This document shows, one piece after another, positions 29,146 to 43,700 of a DNA stretch of 64,000 nt. The notes under the pieces are model-generated. The model saw nothing but the letters and a program-made list of their open reading frames with translations, made no database searches and was not told the origin of the DNA. Each line of letters starts with the position of its first letter. Within the stretch, counting starts at the first letter, position 1. A program made the position numbers and the translations under genes. The stretch is from Peronospora farinosa (Eukaryota; Oomycota; Peronosporomycetes; Peronosporales; Peronosporaceae), in NCBI GenBank assembly GCA_947646735.1, contig CANTFK010000072.1, positions 248,001 to 312,000 on the forward strand. The letters are read 5' to 3'.

Positions 29146-31604
29146 ATGCTGCGTCGACGGCTGCTGCGGTCGTCACGGGTACTTGGTAGACGTACGACGT
29201 CAAGTAGTAGTACATTTAGTCTTGATAATATTAAAAACAAGTGGATGCAAGCGACAGTAAAAGAATTGTCCGTAGAAATGCTACCAGCGCTTAAGGTGAT
29301 GTCCGAGAGTCTGAGACTATTGCGTCAGAGTCCCACGTTGCGTAACTCGAGCGCTTCTGATTGGCTCGTGGGATTATCGGTCTTAACTCAGTACAAAAGT
29401 CAACACCATGTGACGGGATTGTATGACGAAACACATAAAAAGGCTTTTGTACTGGATCAGGTACTGTTTTAAGTTATTCGACGGCTTGTGACGAGTCCGA
29501 TTGCCTGACTGACGTTCGAGTGTTTCTATATAGGAATTAATGGCCAAATTATTGCGTTACGTTCGTGTATGTGACGCCGTATACGCGTCTTCTGTCACTT
29601 TGTTTTGTAAAGAAGCTGCTGTGTCATCAGATTGTGTGCTACGAGCACATTCGGGCGGTGTCGTGTCACCCAAGTGCGTGATTTTGGCTGACCATGAACA
29701 CCAAGAACTGGTGCTAGTGGCTCGAGGTACTGCGTCTTTACTAGACTTTTGCACGGACTTGTGTCTTCACAATGAGCCTTTTGAAAACGGACAAGGTCAT
29801 CGTGGTATGGTGCACGCTGCGACCTGGCTAGTCCACCATTTACACAGTGATTTGAAGGAGTTGTCGGAAAAGTATCCAGACTATCGCCTTGTAGCAACAG
29901 GCCATAGTCTAGGCGCAGCAGTGGCAGCACTTGCTACCATACAGCTGCGCAAAGAGTTCCCGACGATACAGTGTTACGCGTTTGGTACACCAGCTTGTGT
30001 GACACAGGAGCTAGCAACTGGTACCTATGACTTTGTGACGACAGTAGTGAACGGATATGACTGCGTACCGCGTCTGCATCAACACTCGCTGATGCAGTTA
30101 CAGGACGAGATTCGTTGCTTTGATTGGCGAACTGCATTGAAAAAAATGGTGATGGAGGAGATTCATAAACAAAAGGTTGCATTGGAGAAGCAGCCGCGCG
30201 CGAAACTAGAGGAGCTACACGTGACACTGCGAAAGATGAATTTTCTTCAATTCAAAGAACGTACGAACAAGGCTACAGCCAAGCTGGACCAAGTGAAACG
30301 GGTGCGATAGGCACGATCATGTCTTGTTTTTGAGAAGGTGTGACCTTAATGATAATTGCATGCAGGTTGCGTCGGATAATGTCATGGAGCTCGCGCATGA
30401 TGTCGACAAGTTACTCGCCGACAAACTGGACGCCATCTTCTCGGTTTTCAAAGCAAACAATCTTTCATTGGAACATGTCGCATTCATCAAGAATCTGGTG
30501 AAATGTGACGATCTCAAGAAAGGTAGTGAACTACTTAGCAGTCATCTCCATGTCGTGATCCAGACAGAAACCTGTAACGCTTTGTTGGATGGTTATTTTT
30601 TTCACACTGCAGGTGATTCTTTCTGGTGGAAGCGCGTGAACGAGAGTATTGTTGGGTTGGAACGGCTATCATCAGCTGTCACAAAGCCCAAGGAGCTGGA
30701 GCGTGTGTTGATAGAACTGAGAAAGGTTTTACAGAAGACCTCTGCATCCTCAAGGAATTCGCTGAAGAGCGATGGTGATCACGGTACGTATTCTTTGGCC
30801 TTTGTGTTTTTTCACCTTAGACGAAGATGTAAAAGCTGATGTCTTTTTGTTGAGAAAGATGTCGCGACTGGCTCTCCCCGACTAAAGCTTTTACGTTCTC
30901 AAGTCGACGATATGATCGACAAGTCACGTGCACGGATCAGCGGTCAAGTGTAAGTTGTTTTCAAAAACTTTTGCTGCTGTTGAATTGTTTGATGACTTAC
31001 CAACCTCTGTCGTTGTTACAGATCGAAGGTGTCGACTGCTGTGACTTCGAACGTAAAAGCTTACGTAGATACGATAAAAGAAGAAACGGAATCGCTGGGC
31101 ACTATTGCACAAGAAGAGCTTGATCAAGCTGTGGATACGATTTATCGTAATCTGCCATTTTTCGGCGGGTCGAATAGTGAAAAGATTAACGACGATCAGT
31201 CATCTACCCAGAAGAAGGAAAATCGCGGTGATAAAGTGCTTGAGGAGACTGATCCTTCACAACGGATGGAAGACGAGTCGGGAAAAGGGACGGAGCAGGA
31301 ACATGAGGAACTAAAGAAAATTCAGCTGCAATGGGAAAAGGACAATAAGCTGCACCATGACCCGTTGTTTCCTCCTGGTCGAATCATCTACTTGAACCGT
31401 GTCATCACTCCAGGATCGTCACCACAAAGCGTGACTGCTGGTAGCAGCATCAAAACCGATGTAGAGGTTGTGGAAGTTGCTACAGATGATTTTAGTCGTG
31501 TGGTGCTTTCGAATCGTATGCTACTTGATCACCTCTGCACGGATTACGAGAAAGTTTTGCAGTGTCAGGCAGAATTGTTGAAGTCCCCGCCAGACTCGAC
31601 CTAA
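29146..31604 (+). CDS. Class 3 (DAG-lipase-like) lipase, five exons
   Basis: Exons are 29146-29460, 29534-30301, 30366-30783, 30859-30949 and 31022-31604. All four introns are GT-AG (64-75 nt) and every junction keeps frame, giving 724 residues. The catalytic serine lies in ATGHSLGAAVAAL near residue 228, with the preceding LVLVARGTASLLD oxyanion region. The late motif FPPGRIIYLNRVI near residue 647 is typical of diacylglycerol-lipase-like enzymes. The Arg-rich N-terminus (MLRRRLLRSSRVLGRR) could target mitochondria. No transmembrane bundle as in animal DAGL-alpha is seen. It probably hydrolyses acylglycerols or phospholipids; the exact substrate is unknown. Confidence 0.88.
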
Positions 31605-31729
31605 GCAGCGCTAATTATCTCGAGATCAACGAAGTGCGTTACAGTAAACATGTCAACGGCTTTGAACCTGCTATTCCAGCTCAGCTTACTGATTACATAC
31701 AACACATTCCACTACCTGTACACTTCACT

Positions 31730-34700
31730 TCATGGTGAATCTCCAGCACGCTGGGACGCTTCCCTTTCACCTGTCGGTGATAGAGGAGGAAGACTTACAC
31801 GGACTTCACGGGCTCCGCGTGTGAGGAAGTCGAGCATAGCTGCATTTCGACTGATGGCTGAATGCATGATGGCCGCTTGTAGGAACAAATTCAGCGCTTC
31901 TTGTCGATGCTTTGCTACTGGACCTCTCGTGCTTGGAAGAAAGGTTCGCGGCGGTAGTGGCGGAAGACCATCCAAGACACATCCTGCACCCTCCAGCTCT
32001 GCACACAATTCCCGGAACTCACTGAACCGACGAAACACCGTCCACTGATAAGGGCCTCCGTACACTTGAATTTGGAACACGCTGAAGGACAGCAACTTGT
32101 CGATCGCACGGTCTGGAACATTGGCATGGGCATCCTTGTTCTGTAGATGACACACTTCAACACGCACAGAGCGTAGAGGCTGCGATCGGAGGTCATCATT
32201 CGAGACTCCAGACACTGTAGTGTCTTGAACGTTTTCCATGAGCACGTGCAGATCCGTGCGGTCTTCCTCATTGTTGTACAGTCCTGTAGCCCCGCTACCG
32301 AAACGCCCGCCGCTAGCAATCCGAGACTCCTTCTGGCTCTTTTCAAGATTTAAAAGCAGATATCGTGTCGCCGATACATCGACTCGTGCTGAGTCCACAG
32401 CTACTCGGAAGTTAGTCGCTGCCACGTCACTGTCGCATTCGATGCTGTATGACCGAAATGGAGACGCAGTTTGACCGATCTTGAGCGTAGCGTCTTCAAC
32501 AACGATCTCCAGCGTCGAGTCAAGCGCAACCTCCCATAATTTTTGTCCTGTCTTGCCGCTTAGACAAATAAGACGCTTATCTGTAAGCAACAAGAGCCCA
32601 CGGTGTGGCTCAATACCGTAATCCACATGATACACATAACTTTACAGAAACACACAATTAAAAGAATAAGGCAACGTTCCGACGAGAAATAGGTGATAAA
32701 GTCTTCACGTACTCATCCGTGGCATCCAGCGATGTCAGCAGCAATACCGCATATCCTCGGGCCTCTCGCTCAGAATAGGACACAAGGACACCATCCGAGC
32801 TACACAAGTGTACAAACCAAACAACTCAATAAGTTATTGTTCGGATAGTAGTGTTAGAATGTCATTCCCGCTTACGTACCAGATACGACGCGGTAGTCGG
32901 AAGCGTGTGATTGCATCGAACGCATTGCGGTCGGTGCCGTCCAACGACTCTGCGCTTGTTTTCGCTCCTCGTGAAAGACTGGTAAGCAAGTCCAAGAAAC
33001 CGGCTGTAGGTTTCACAATCAAACCCGCGACGCCCTTGCCGATACCAACTACAAATCCACCCGCGCCGTCTTGTTCCGCACCACGCACAGGTGCAGCGAC
33101 AACACCTTTGATTCCATCCCAAACACCTCCCATCAGCCCTCTACTACCTTCTGCGATTGCGTCGCCGAGGTCGTTAATTTTCTTGATCTGTCGCGTTGAC
33201 GCACGCTGTCGTTGAACATTGTACTGCTCATCCATCGCCAACAATGCAATACCCTTGCCAAGCGTCTCGGTGATTTTGCCAGTTGTGTGGAAGATACCTA
33301 CGGCCGTGTTTCGCAATAAACTTTTCGAGCCCTTCGTCATGCCAGTTCGCAAACTATCGATTCTTAGGCCGTTTTCGTTCTCGAGTAACATTTGCGCTGG
33401 CGTGTAAAAGAAGTCCTTTACACCGGTACCCAACGTGCTTACAAGGCCAATGGGATTTCCCAAAAAGTCCACAGAGCCCATGATGCTGTACCAACTGCGC
33501 AAACCATGGTGTATATAGTGCTGCATGGCATAGAATGCCAGCGTGTGTGTTGTCTCCAGCAGATTTTCAACGTAAAACTCCGGTATTCGGATGGGTGCCT
33601 GGTCCAGGTTCGAAACTAGCGTCGCTGCTGCACTGATCAGCGTACTCAGAACAGACGACATGTCCGGCGACAGCTACAAGTCAAAAACAAAGAAGATACT
33701 GTTAACGATAGTTTCACAACTACGATACACAACTTGAATTGACGCACGTACCAGTGACAGCAGTAGCGATCGATCTGCAGTGCTTGTAAACGTCACATTG
33801 ACCTTTACAGGGCACAGCAAAAGCCATCGCAGAAGCACCTTCATGTTCGCTCCCCCACCACTTCTTGAACCGCCCAAGCTCCCGCTTGCAGCAGTGGACA
33901 GCAAGGTGGGCGTAGACCATTCAATTTCTAACAGCTTTAGCGCCAAGTTGGAGCCAAACTCGTCACCAGAGCGCTTCTTTCGCTTGCTTGTGTGTGTATT
34001 TTGTGCAGTATGTGACCATTCTACTCCAGAAAATACATGGGCCAATGCGACAAGCGTCGCGTCTTCTAGCTTGATTTCCAACTCTTGAAGCTGACCAAAA
34101 ATGTAGTCGAACTGGATCACATTCTGTTGACGGCTTAAGACTGCCATCAGCTGTACAGTCGGCAACAGTATTTGGCCCTCTGCTTCAGTATTTGTCTTTC
34201 TTCCTTTATCACGCGCCAGTGTGTAGCCTTCTTCCTGCATTTGCGCATCGAGCAGGCGTATTGGACGAAGCAACACCGGATAGTTTGTGTCTAGAAGTTG
34301 GTTGTCGATCTGAAAATGCCCAACGCGGGCATTAATCACTTTCTTTCCATCCGAGATCTGGGCGTAGCTCAGTTGAATACCTGCTGACGCATTTTGGTCT
34401 GAGAGTGAAATACAGAGTACCTCCTCTGGCTGTTGGGGACCACTTGCTGAAGCCACCGCACTCCACGCGCCATCATCAACAACCGAGATGCAGATACGTG
34501 CCACTTCTAGCTGGAAATGAAGACTCAAATCCCCTTGTTGATGAGCGGCCCGGAGCGGGTTAATGAAATCCCACTTCAAGGCGAGCCGCAGTTGACCAAT
34601 TATTTCTAGTGCCGAGTGTTGGTGCGAGCGTTGCTGTGGCGAGTATAGCGCACAAATTCTCTCATTAAATGTGAGCGCGGATGGTTCTGCCATCGGATTT

Positions 34701-37700
34701 CCATCTAATGACAAAAGATTTCGTGCGTCAGAGAGAGAAGACGGCGGTAACGGTACCCAGCATTCTGCTAGTAGCACGTCAAACCGCGAGTCTTGTTTGC
34801 TGTGATCAAGATGATCCATCATAGCATCGTCACCAAAGAAATACAGAAACGGCACAATACTTGACTCCTGTGAGGCTGAAAGACCATGATCTGATGTCTC
34901 GTTACGCAAGTATACGCGCACATGTACCTGTTCATCGTCAGATCCTGCAGCCGGTTGAGTATTGGTTGTTTCAGCAAATTCCACACGTCGATTCCACTCA
35001 GTATCATACTTTCGGAGACCGATTTCTTCATCTGTTGTCTGTGCACATGGAGGTCCCGTGTTACTAAACGTCATACGCTCTGTCGTAGGAGGCTGGTACA
35101 AAAACGATAGCGTAAATGTTGATCCTGAAGCTTGTTCGTCATTTTGACCTCCAACGCCCTCGCCCCAATGCATAGCCTTCTCAATCACCGCAAACGATGC
35201 GTCGCGATGGAGATTTACAATAGATTTGCCGTTAGCTGCGACCACCGTGTCGCCAATACGGATCTTGCCTTCATAAACAAGAGTTCCGCAAGGTCCGTCA
35301 CATACGACACCTTGAACGATCACACGACCGTTTCGATGGACGAGATCAAGTCCTAGTATCTGGCCTCGCTGGAACTCATGAGTGCGAACTTGTTGCAGAT
35401 GGGCATGGTTGCCTGTTGAGCCTGTCGTTGATACCTTTCTTGGCGACGTTGGTCCATTTTCATCAGACTTGTTCTGCTCTGCTGATGATGTTGTGTCCGA
35501 AGACTTAGCAACCGCTGACAGAGCTGATCGTGTTGATTCTTGGTACGTAATGGTACAATATACTTTAGGCTCTAAATGCCTGGTTGTTCCATGTGTGTGC
35601 TTAAAGTTACTCCGAATAACCTCGGTGGGAATTTGGAGATTCGACACACCGATAAGAACTGCGGTCAAACGTTTTTCGTCGTTCATTTCTTCATACGTGC
35701 CGTCGCTCACGGATTCATCCGTAGTCGCTGAGACAGCTGATCCTTTTACTGAGTTCGTACTTCGACTACGAACCCCGGTGGAATCATCGTCTGTACCAGC
35801 AGAGTGAGTAACGAAATTTGTAAGGGTGGACTTCTTTTTCTCATCTAGCGAACAATCCGGCACTGACCGCAATGCTGCTGGAATATTGGTGCCACTGGTT
35901 GAAGTATCCACTGATTCGTGCTCCAGCAGAAGCTTTAGCTGTGACTTGGAACTCATTAGCACATCTAATTCCCTCTTTAGCTGGTATGCGGACAGTATAT
36001 CCTGCAACTCTTTCACTATGTCGAGATCATCTCTGCCTTCTCCACTAGACTCAGCAACAGCACGTCGAGTCGCGAACGTTCGTTGGCAGCACATTTGGAA
36101 ACGGATTCGCGTTTCGTTTTCTAAGGAGCGAGACCATCTCCCACTATTTCGAGTCACGTGCACAGGTGCAAGAAACTCTACCACTGGCGTCTTGTGATTG
36201 GCATCATTTCTAGCTGAGATCATAGCAGCAGCGCAGTACTCATGCAAAGGAATACGTGCGATTGCAATGACAGAAGAGCCAAAGAGAATTTTATCTGCTT
36301 CTCGTATCTCCACAATTATCTCTGCGTTAGTGCCAAATTCGTGATTGGATGTCTCTTGTTTTTCATCGTCATCATCACTTAACATCAAAGCACTCAACAT
36401 CGCCCTCGAATTAGGTGCCGGAAGCCAACGTGGAAACACTGTCGTAGCCTGAGGAGTTAGTTTTGTCCGAGCTTCTTCCTTTTCGGTCTTCAAAGAAAAT
36501 GTAATGAACGGCCGACACGATGTCAAATCACTACGTCCAGCTTGGAGAAACACTTCTTCTAAATGGGTAGCATCTACAAGCCGAACACAGAGCGCCAGTG
36601 CTTCCACCTCGTTTTCTTCTACAACTGATGACGTGATAGTGTCAGCTTCATCACCTTGTTTCGGTGCTCCCGATATTCCATCTTTGTCAACATCGAGCTT
36701 TCCCTTCACTGACGTCACGTCTGGCGCGAAACGCACACGCTTTTTCTTTGCAAGTATCTTCTGTACCATGTTGTCATCTGATCCATCCGTCCTATGAGCT
36801 GCGTGCGCCGAAAGTACACGCGAAATAAAGACGATTGATGTATTGTAGCGTTTCCAGCTTCGAAGAAGAGTTGCTCGCCTTCGCCGTTTATGCTCACCAG
36901 AGAAACCAGGTAGCATGTCTGTTACCAGTAAGGTTTTTGTCGTTTCATCCAGCAACACTTCAGCCCATAATCGTTTCTTTGTTACACCCTCAGACACGTC
37001 AATCGTCGGTAGACACTGGAGATTTTTCAGTTGCACCTCAAAACTTGCAACCACTTGGGCTTGGCCCATAGTTGCTGCTCGAGAGAGAGCAGTAATTGGT
37101 GGGTCATTGTCTCCTTTTTGCGATAGGGACTTTGATTTCACCTTATCAGAGTGACGACCGCGTACTCTATGCTCTTTCCGCAGTGCACCAATACCCAATC
37201 CTGCCACTTTCTGTACCTGCACAAACACAGTCGGAAACGCAGAGAAGCGGAATGGCACATAGTCGACCGAATGGAACGGAAGCACGGGCTCTCCGCCCTC
37301 AAAGCCGACCGTCATGTTCCCCTTGTCGTCTTTCACAAGTGTTTTCTGCCACACAATTAGCGCTAAGTTGCTGCACGCGTTCTTGATCTTGAACGGCACA
37401 AAGCCTTCGTTGTCTTTCTGCTTAACGGTCAGTGTATGTTCTCGATCGTTATCTTCGTATGCATACGATGACGGTGGCGCAAAGTGAGCCGAAGGACTCC
37501 CCTCTTCTAAATACACCAAAAAGGAAGGATCGTGAAGTTCGACCGCCACGTTTAGTTGAAGTCCCTCAGTAAGCATCCGATCTGCGTCACTGTTCTCGTC
37601 TTCCACATCGAAAAACATGCTTGCTTCTTCGGCTTCTTCAGTTTGCTTGTGTTTAGAGATCCCCCTTCAAAACATCCAGGAAGACACGGCGGTGCGGGTC

Positions 37701-40700
37701 GGACTTTCGACTTCACGCGCAGCACAAAATTACCCACTGACGAAAGCTCGAATGGCGCGCTCCATTGCGACGAACTAGCAAACGAGACAGTGTCGTCTGC
37801 GTCATGACGCTTGTCAGGTAGCACAAAACAAATCTGGACCCGCAGTGGCAACCGCGAATCACTCCAATGAAAGATCTTGGTTTCTTTTGGTTGAAGCACA
37901 ATCACTGCATTCGGGTCCGTCGAACGCTCCTGCCGAACATGTATCCCAAACATGCTGGAAGTGTTAACAAAATAGTATCGTGGAACAAGTGTCACAACAC
38001 GTGATCGTGAAAACTTTTCCGGGCCTTGCTCGATCATCACGCCAAACTCATACTGTTTATAAGTCGATTTTTGCCCATCTGGGGGAGCTCCAAATTCTGC
38101 GATCGTAGAAAGCAGAGACCGAGCATCACGAGACCGATTGGTTGGCACAAGAATCTGGCCACGTACTCCCACAGCACTGATGTCAAATGGCTCAGATTGC
38201 ACTTCACGCTCGCCTACGGCGCCCTTAATGCCGATTTTCATTTTTGAAACGACTTGCTTGCTCTCACACGAGAACACCGAGAGCGACACGGCAGAAGATC
38301 CATCGTCAGCGTCACCTTTATCGTCATACAGTCGGCTTGGGTGGTTGGACGGGATAAGATAATCGTCTGCAGTATAGAACGCAAGTGATAGCGACGTTCG
38401 GTCGATCAGCCAGTATTCCGTGAACACTCGGCACACAACCGGACACAGCTTATTCAAAGATCTTGACCGTAATTTTTCTAGTTGTGTGATCTCGACACAG
38501 ATCGTTAGTTTGTTCGCAAGTGTAGGAGCTTCCAACTCGCAATCGTCGCGCATATTCAATTCGATTTGCTCGCAAAATGATTGACAGCCGTAAATAAACG
38601 TGTTCCTTGACCAACGTGAGAATCTCCGCAATTCGATCTGTGGCAATGCAAGGCTCAATCCAACAACTGTTGGTGTCTGCACAATCTCTCCGTTGTCCTG
38701 ATCTCGCTCCAATATATCGAGTTCTGCAACACAAGCAGAGCTTCCAGACGGCACCTTCCCGTTTGTGCCCGAAAAGGAAGCTGCATTTTTGGCTACCCAC
38801 ACAACCTCGGCTTCCGATTTCATGCAAACGGTACGATACGACAGCTCATAGGGCACTAGGTTCTCCAAAACAATAGGCGGTCGTAAAGTTATCGTTGTCT
38901 CGTGACGTTCTGACTTTCGCAGTGCGGTAAGGATCACTTGAAGCGGTGGTAACGACACATCAAATGTGAAATCTGCGGGATCTTCTACTCCTGTGCTTGG
39001 ATGGACATCCCAGTAAAAAGTCAATGCCTTGCGTAGCTCAAGAGAACCTACATTCTGCCGGCGATTTGATCGAGCGCGAGTTTTGAAGTCATTCGAACGC
39101 AACAGCGATGCGATGGAAAGGGCATCTGAGCATTGGACCTTTCCGTTCGACAGCAGGGGGCGAAATGCAATGGACCCTGACTCAAGATACTGAATGGGGA
39201 TGTAATGAGCCGCCATACCGCCAGGCTCGATTGTATCCTCCCGCTGATCGTTGTAGATAACTTGAATCGGAACGCTAAAGAAATTCGTCAGTTGCACCTT
39301 TCCTCGAAGTCGTAATACAAGTGTGCCCTGTTCCGCGACTGTCTCACATATAATGTTTTCCCCATGCCATGAATCGCGTTGTTTGCAGCCGCTTTCTAGA
39401 TGAAGATAGCTTCGATTTGAATATCCAATCGGCACAGGAATCGCCTTGGAAGAAGTTGTCCCTTGTAGGTGAGACTGTGGCTTCAACCATAGCAAGCGAC
39501 GCAGTGGCGACGTTACACACCCTGCCGGTGCTTCGTGTGCAACAATTTCAGTCGCAATTCGTTCTCCACTCTCGACTCGGATCCACTTGGTATCGGAAGA
39601 AGAAATGTCGTTCAGCATCGTAGATAATCGGCGACGGCTCCAAGCAGTACTGTTAAACATTGCCGTCCCTGCTTTCATGATTTCATCGTTGGCGTCAGCA
39701 CCCGGAACGTCAGTAGGCATTTCAATCGAGCCCGTGGGCCTCCGAGAAGAAGACGGGGTTCCCCATGCTGTGGCTGATGCACCAGCGGATGATGACGGGT
39801 GCGTCGCGACGACAAACGGAATTCCGGACTGGTTGTCCACATAAATGAATGGACCGAGACGTGATGATAAGGCCTCATCGGCTGCTGTTACTTTCGTCAC
39901 CAATGCAAAGAAGTGCACTAGCACATTAATCACATTTCGTGAAACGTTGATATTGAAGTCGTCTTTCACCACGATCATGAAGGTGTTTGCCAACTTGGCA
40001 CCGTCTTGAACGTCAGGTTGTTCCAATAGCTCACGATAAATGAAATTCTTGGATTCCCACGAATGCGCGGCAGCATTTGTAAGCACCTCGGTCCGTGAAG
40101 AGCGGAAGAGACATAGTGGCATCCCATCGCACCGCAGTGCAGCACCCGTAGGAGAAACTGATTGTCTCTCCGACATGCAATAGTCGCACAATACACCACC
40201 CATTCCATGATACGCCATGTTCACCTCGAAGTCTTCTAGTACAGGTTCCCAAACAGCCAGTTGGGAGTTATACGCTTGAATGCCAAAACGCAAGCTCGTT
40301 AGTACTGTGAACTTATTTTCCAGCCTTCCACGAACGTCTGCATGTAACGTCGCCACACGGAAATGGAGCAGTGGCAAAAGCATGTTATGAAAATCATTCA
40401 CGATCGTCGCATTCACTCCTGGAAGCGTGAACTCGAGTATCTTTAAATTCTCAAGGAATGAGGCATACGCAAAGAGCGACTTGCGATTTTTTCTCTTCTT
40501 TCTTGCCGGGGTCGCAGGAGTCTTATCACAAGTTTCTGCAGTGTTTGGAGTAGCAACAGCCGAAACAGAAGTTTCACAGACTGCATTAGCATCATCCACA
40601 TCAGCGACACTCTTTTCGTCGCGCTGCGGAGATCCAGACCTAGATCGGCTTGATACAATAGATAGTGCAAATGGAATTGGTGCATCGCCAACACCATTGA

Positions 40701-43700
40701 ACATCAGATACCCGCCTCCTCGCGCACTTGTTGTGTCTACCGTATGCGCACCCTCCGCTTGGGGTCCTGATCGAGAAGAGTTAAAATCCATTTGTTGACC
40801 AGCGTCAGCATCAGTTGCCGCACCGAACGTTTTACCTTTGCTGAACGAACGATATATCGTGAGTTCCTCAAACACGATAAGCTCTCGGTCGTAGATTACA
40901 CTCTTGTCCGAGTTAAACATTGTGCTTCCATGTTTCCAAATTGTAGTTTCGAAAGCTCCAGCTGACCCTTCTGGGCCTAGATATCCTATAGCACCAAGTT
41001 GATCGTACTTTCGGATTAAAATTGACTCTCGTACTAGCTTCTCTTCGTCCTCTTCCGCAGTAAGTACAGAGTCGACTCCTTCTTCGTTAGGGAGCGACGT
41101 GTCTTTTGAGGTATTCTCTTTGTCGTCTTGCTTTGTATCAACAACAGCTTCCAAGACTATTCTGTCACCGTAGTAAATCTCGTCGCCAATTTGCCGTCGA
41201 CTTTCAGGTGCTGGCAAAATTCGAAACGCCACACTTTGAACCAGTTGACGCTGCTGCGCTGTGTATGGCAAGACAAGGTACCGTTTGCGCCATGTTGAAT
41301 TATAAAATCCAACCACTGGTCGCGTCTCCAAACGTCCGCGAAAACTTGCTGATACCAAATAAATCAAAGAAGTTCCGTAGAGAGCAGCTGCGCGCTGTCG
41401 CTCACTTCTCTTCGAGCTGGATACCGCGATGCTCGAGCGCGAAGATAACTGGGCGCGTCGACGTCCACTCCAAGACGAAGTCTCGCTCTCAACACCCCCA
41501 CCAGAAAGAGAAGAAATTGATGAACTAGACATTGACCGCCCTTTTTGATCCCCCGCTATTGATGTTGTGGTAATTGATGGGCGACGCAAAATATGCTCGA
41601 GAGCTGCTAGCATCGTGCAGAAATCCAAGTACCCGAAGCGGAGTTCCATGACGCGGTTGAACGTTGTTCGAAAGCGGAGAAAGCGGGAGCGCAGATCCAT
41701 CTGTATAACAGTCTCCATATCAATAGGTTTCAAGCAATCGGCAGATGCCGCTGTTGCTGCTTGCTCAGCCGCCCATACGCTCTCCTCGGACAATCGCGAA
41801 GTTGCGTGAATGTTTTCGAGAGCAACGCAAATCTGCAACTGATTTTGGCTGTGTGCCGGAGATTTCTTGCCTACGTCTTCGATGTCAGGGCATTCGTCCT
41901 CATTTGTTTGCTGAAGATAATTGATGATGACTGATGACTCCCATGAAAGCATCAATGCTCGAGATTTGAGCTTGTAAGGATCCTCCACTAACAGTAACGA
42001 GGACGGGCCTACATTCAGCTTCAAACCTATTCGCCGATATGCTGGCGACACGGTTGCTTCTTCTGGTCCTGTAGTTCCATTTGCATCAGTGTCTTGACTA
42101 CTTACAAAGTTCATGTCTTCTGCTTTCCAATCGGGAGATATTGTCAAGAAGTGAACCACGTCGTAGTAAATGTTTGACGGGATAACCTTGAACCCAGCTA
42201 CATCAATCACCAAATCCATTCTTCTTTCTACTCCTACCACTGGAGGCGGTTTCTTCTCTCTGTTATGGCTTGTTGCCGTTGAAGACAGTGATGAATAGGC
42301 AGAAATTTCAGAATCGGTTCGTTTTAGCGAGAGCTCCGATCCGAACAACCCCACGAAGGCTCTAGACGAGACGCTCCGAAATTGCGTCCTGGGAGTTCGC
42401 GAACCATTTCCTTGGGTTGTGAAGGCTGGGTCGAAATCTACTGTCGATACATCCACGTCGTAGCTTTCGCACCCAAATTGAATTTTAATTGCTTTCGGCA
42501 AACCTTCTTTGCACCGCTCAAGCACGACAACATCGCGGTACGAAGTCGACATCTTTGAGGTCACTCGCGAGTCTAGAATGTGAACGCCCTCTAGATCAAT
42601 GCCTGCCGTTAGCCTTCCATTAGCTAGATTGTAATCAGCACATCCTAATAACACAGAGAAAGTTAGTACGCAAATTGAGCCTTCGTGCGTTTTTCCCTTC
42701 TCGGCCACGTCGAGATTCTCACTACTCGAGGGGTGATATCCGTGTTGCCCCTGCAATATTTCTAGCGCAACTTCTGGAATACGGATATCGAGCATGACAT
42801 GGCACTCGTCTGTAACATCAGGAGCCTCGGACGCACTCGTTCCGTTGCTTGCTTCATCACCGTGTTCCACGGGCTTTCCAGAAGAAGAGGATCCATCGAA
42901 ACTACGAGATAAAGAGAAACGTTGAGATGAAATAAGTGCTACCACTTTTGCTGGTGCTGCAGCCGCTTGCAAAAAATGGTACCGGGTCCGTTCACGGTAG
43001 TTTTGGAATGGTACTCGCAACACAAAGGCGTATTGTTCCTGGTTGCAGAATGAGCGAACAGGGCTACAACTCATTCTCAACTTTAGGTCAGCATGTGAGC
43101 GGAAATCCACGGACAATAACAGGTTCGTAGGTTCTAGCAGACTTTGCTTAACAAATCCGCCGTTTCCTATATCACTGCGATCCACAAGTATATTTGACAC
43201 AATTCGAAGTGCCTTCATATCGAGTTGCAGCTGCTTCAACGAAGAGTTCAAAAGCACTTTTGCTACGATGCGGTTTTCCATACCCAGAAAGCTGTTAACG
43301 ACATCTTCGTTAGATGCTCGGAAAGTGTCAAACCGGAGAAAAAGTGATTCCGATGACATACGATGAGGGGGCATCTCCAGAATGGCATCTTCCAGGCGAA
43401 TATCGACGAGCGGAAACATCGACACAATATCAGAGCCCAAGTACTTACTCGAAGATGCTTTTTCTTCGGCATCTCCTTTCTTTTCATCCATCTGGGGTTC
43501 TACTAAGTCATCTTGAATATCGGCAAGCTGAAAATCGCCCTCCCAAAGTGTATCAGCCTGCTCGCGAGACAAGATGGACATAACTGTCTGCAACAGAGCA
43601 CCCTTCATCCAGTAATTGCGCATGTCGTCAACGAAACTGTAGAGAAAACGGATCCGCGGTGATTTGAGACGCAAAGAACACCGGCTACTGTAACCTGGAT

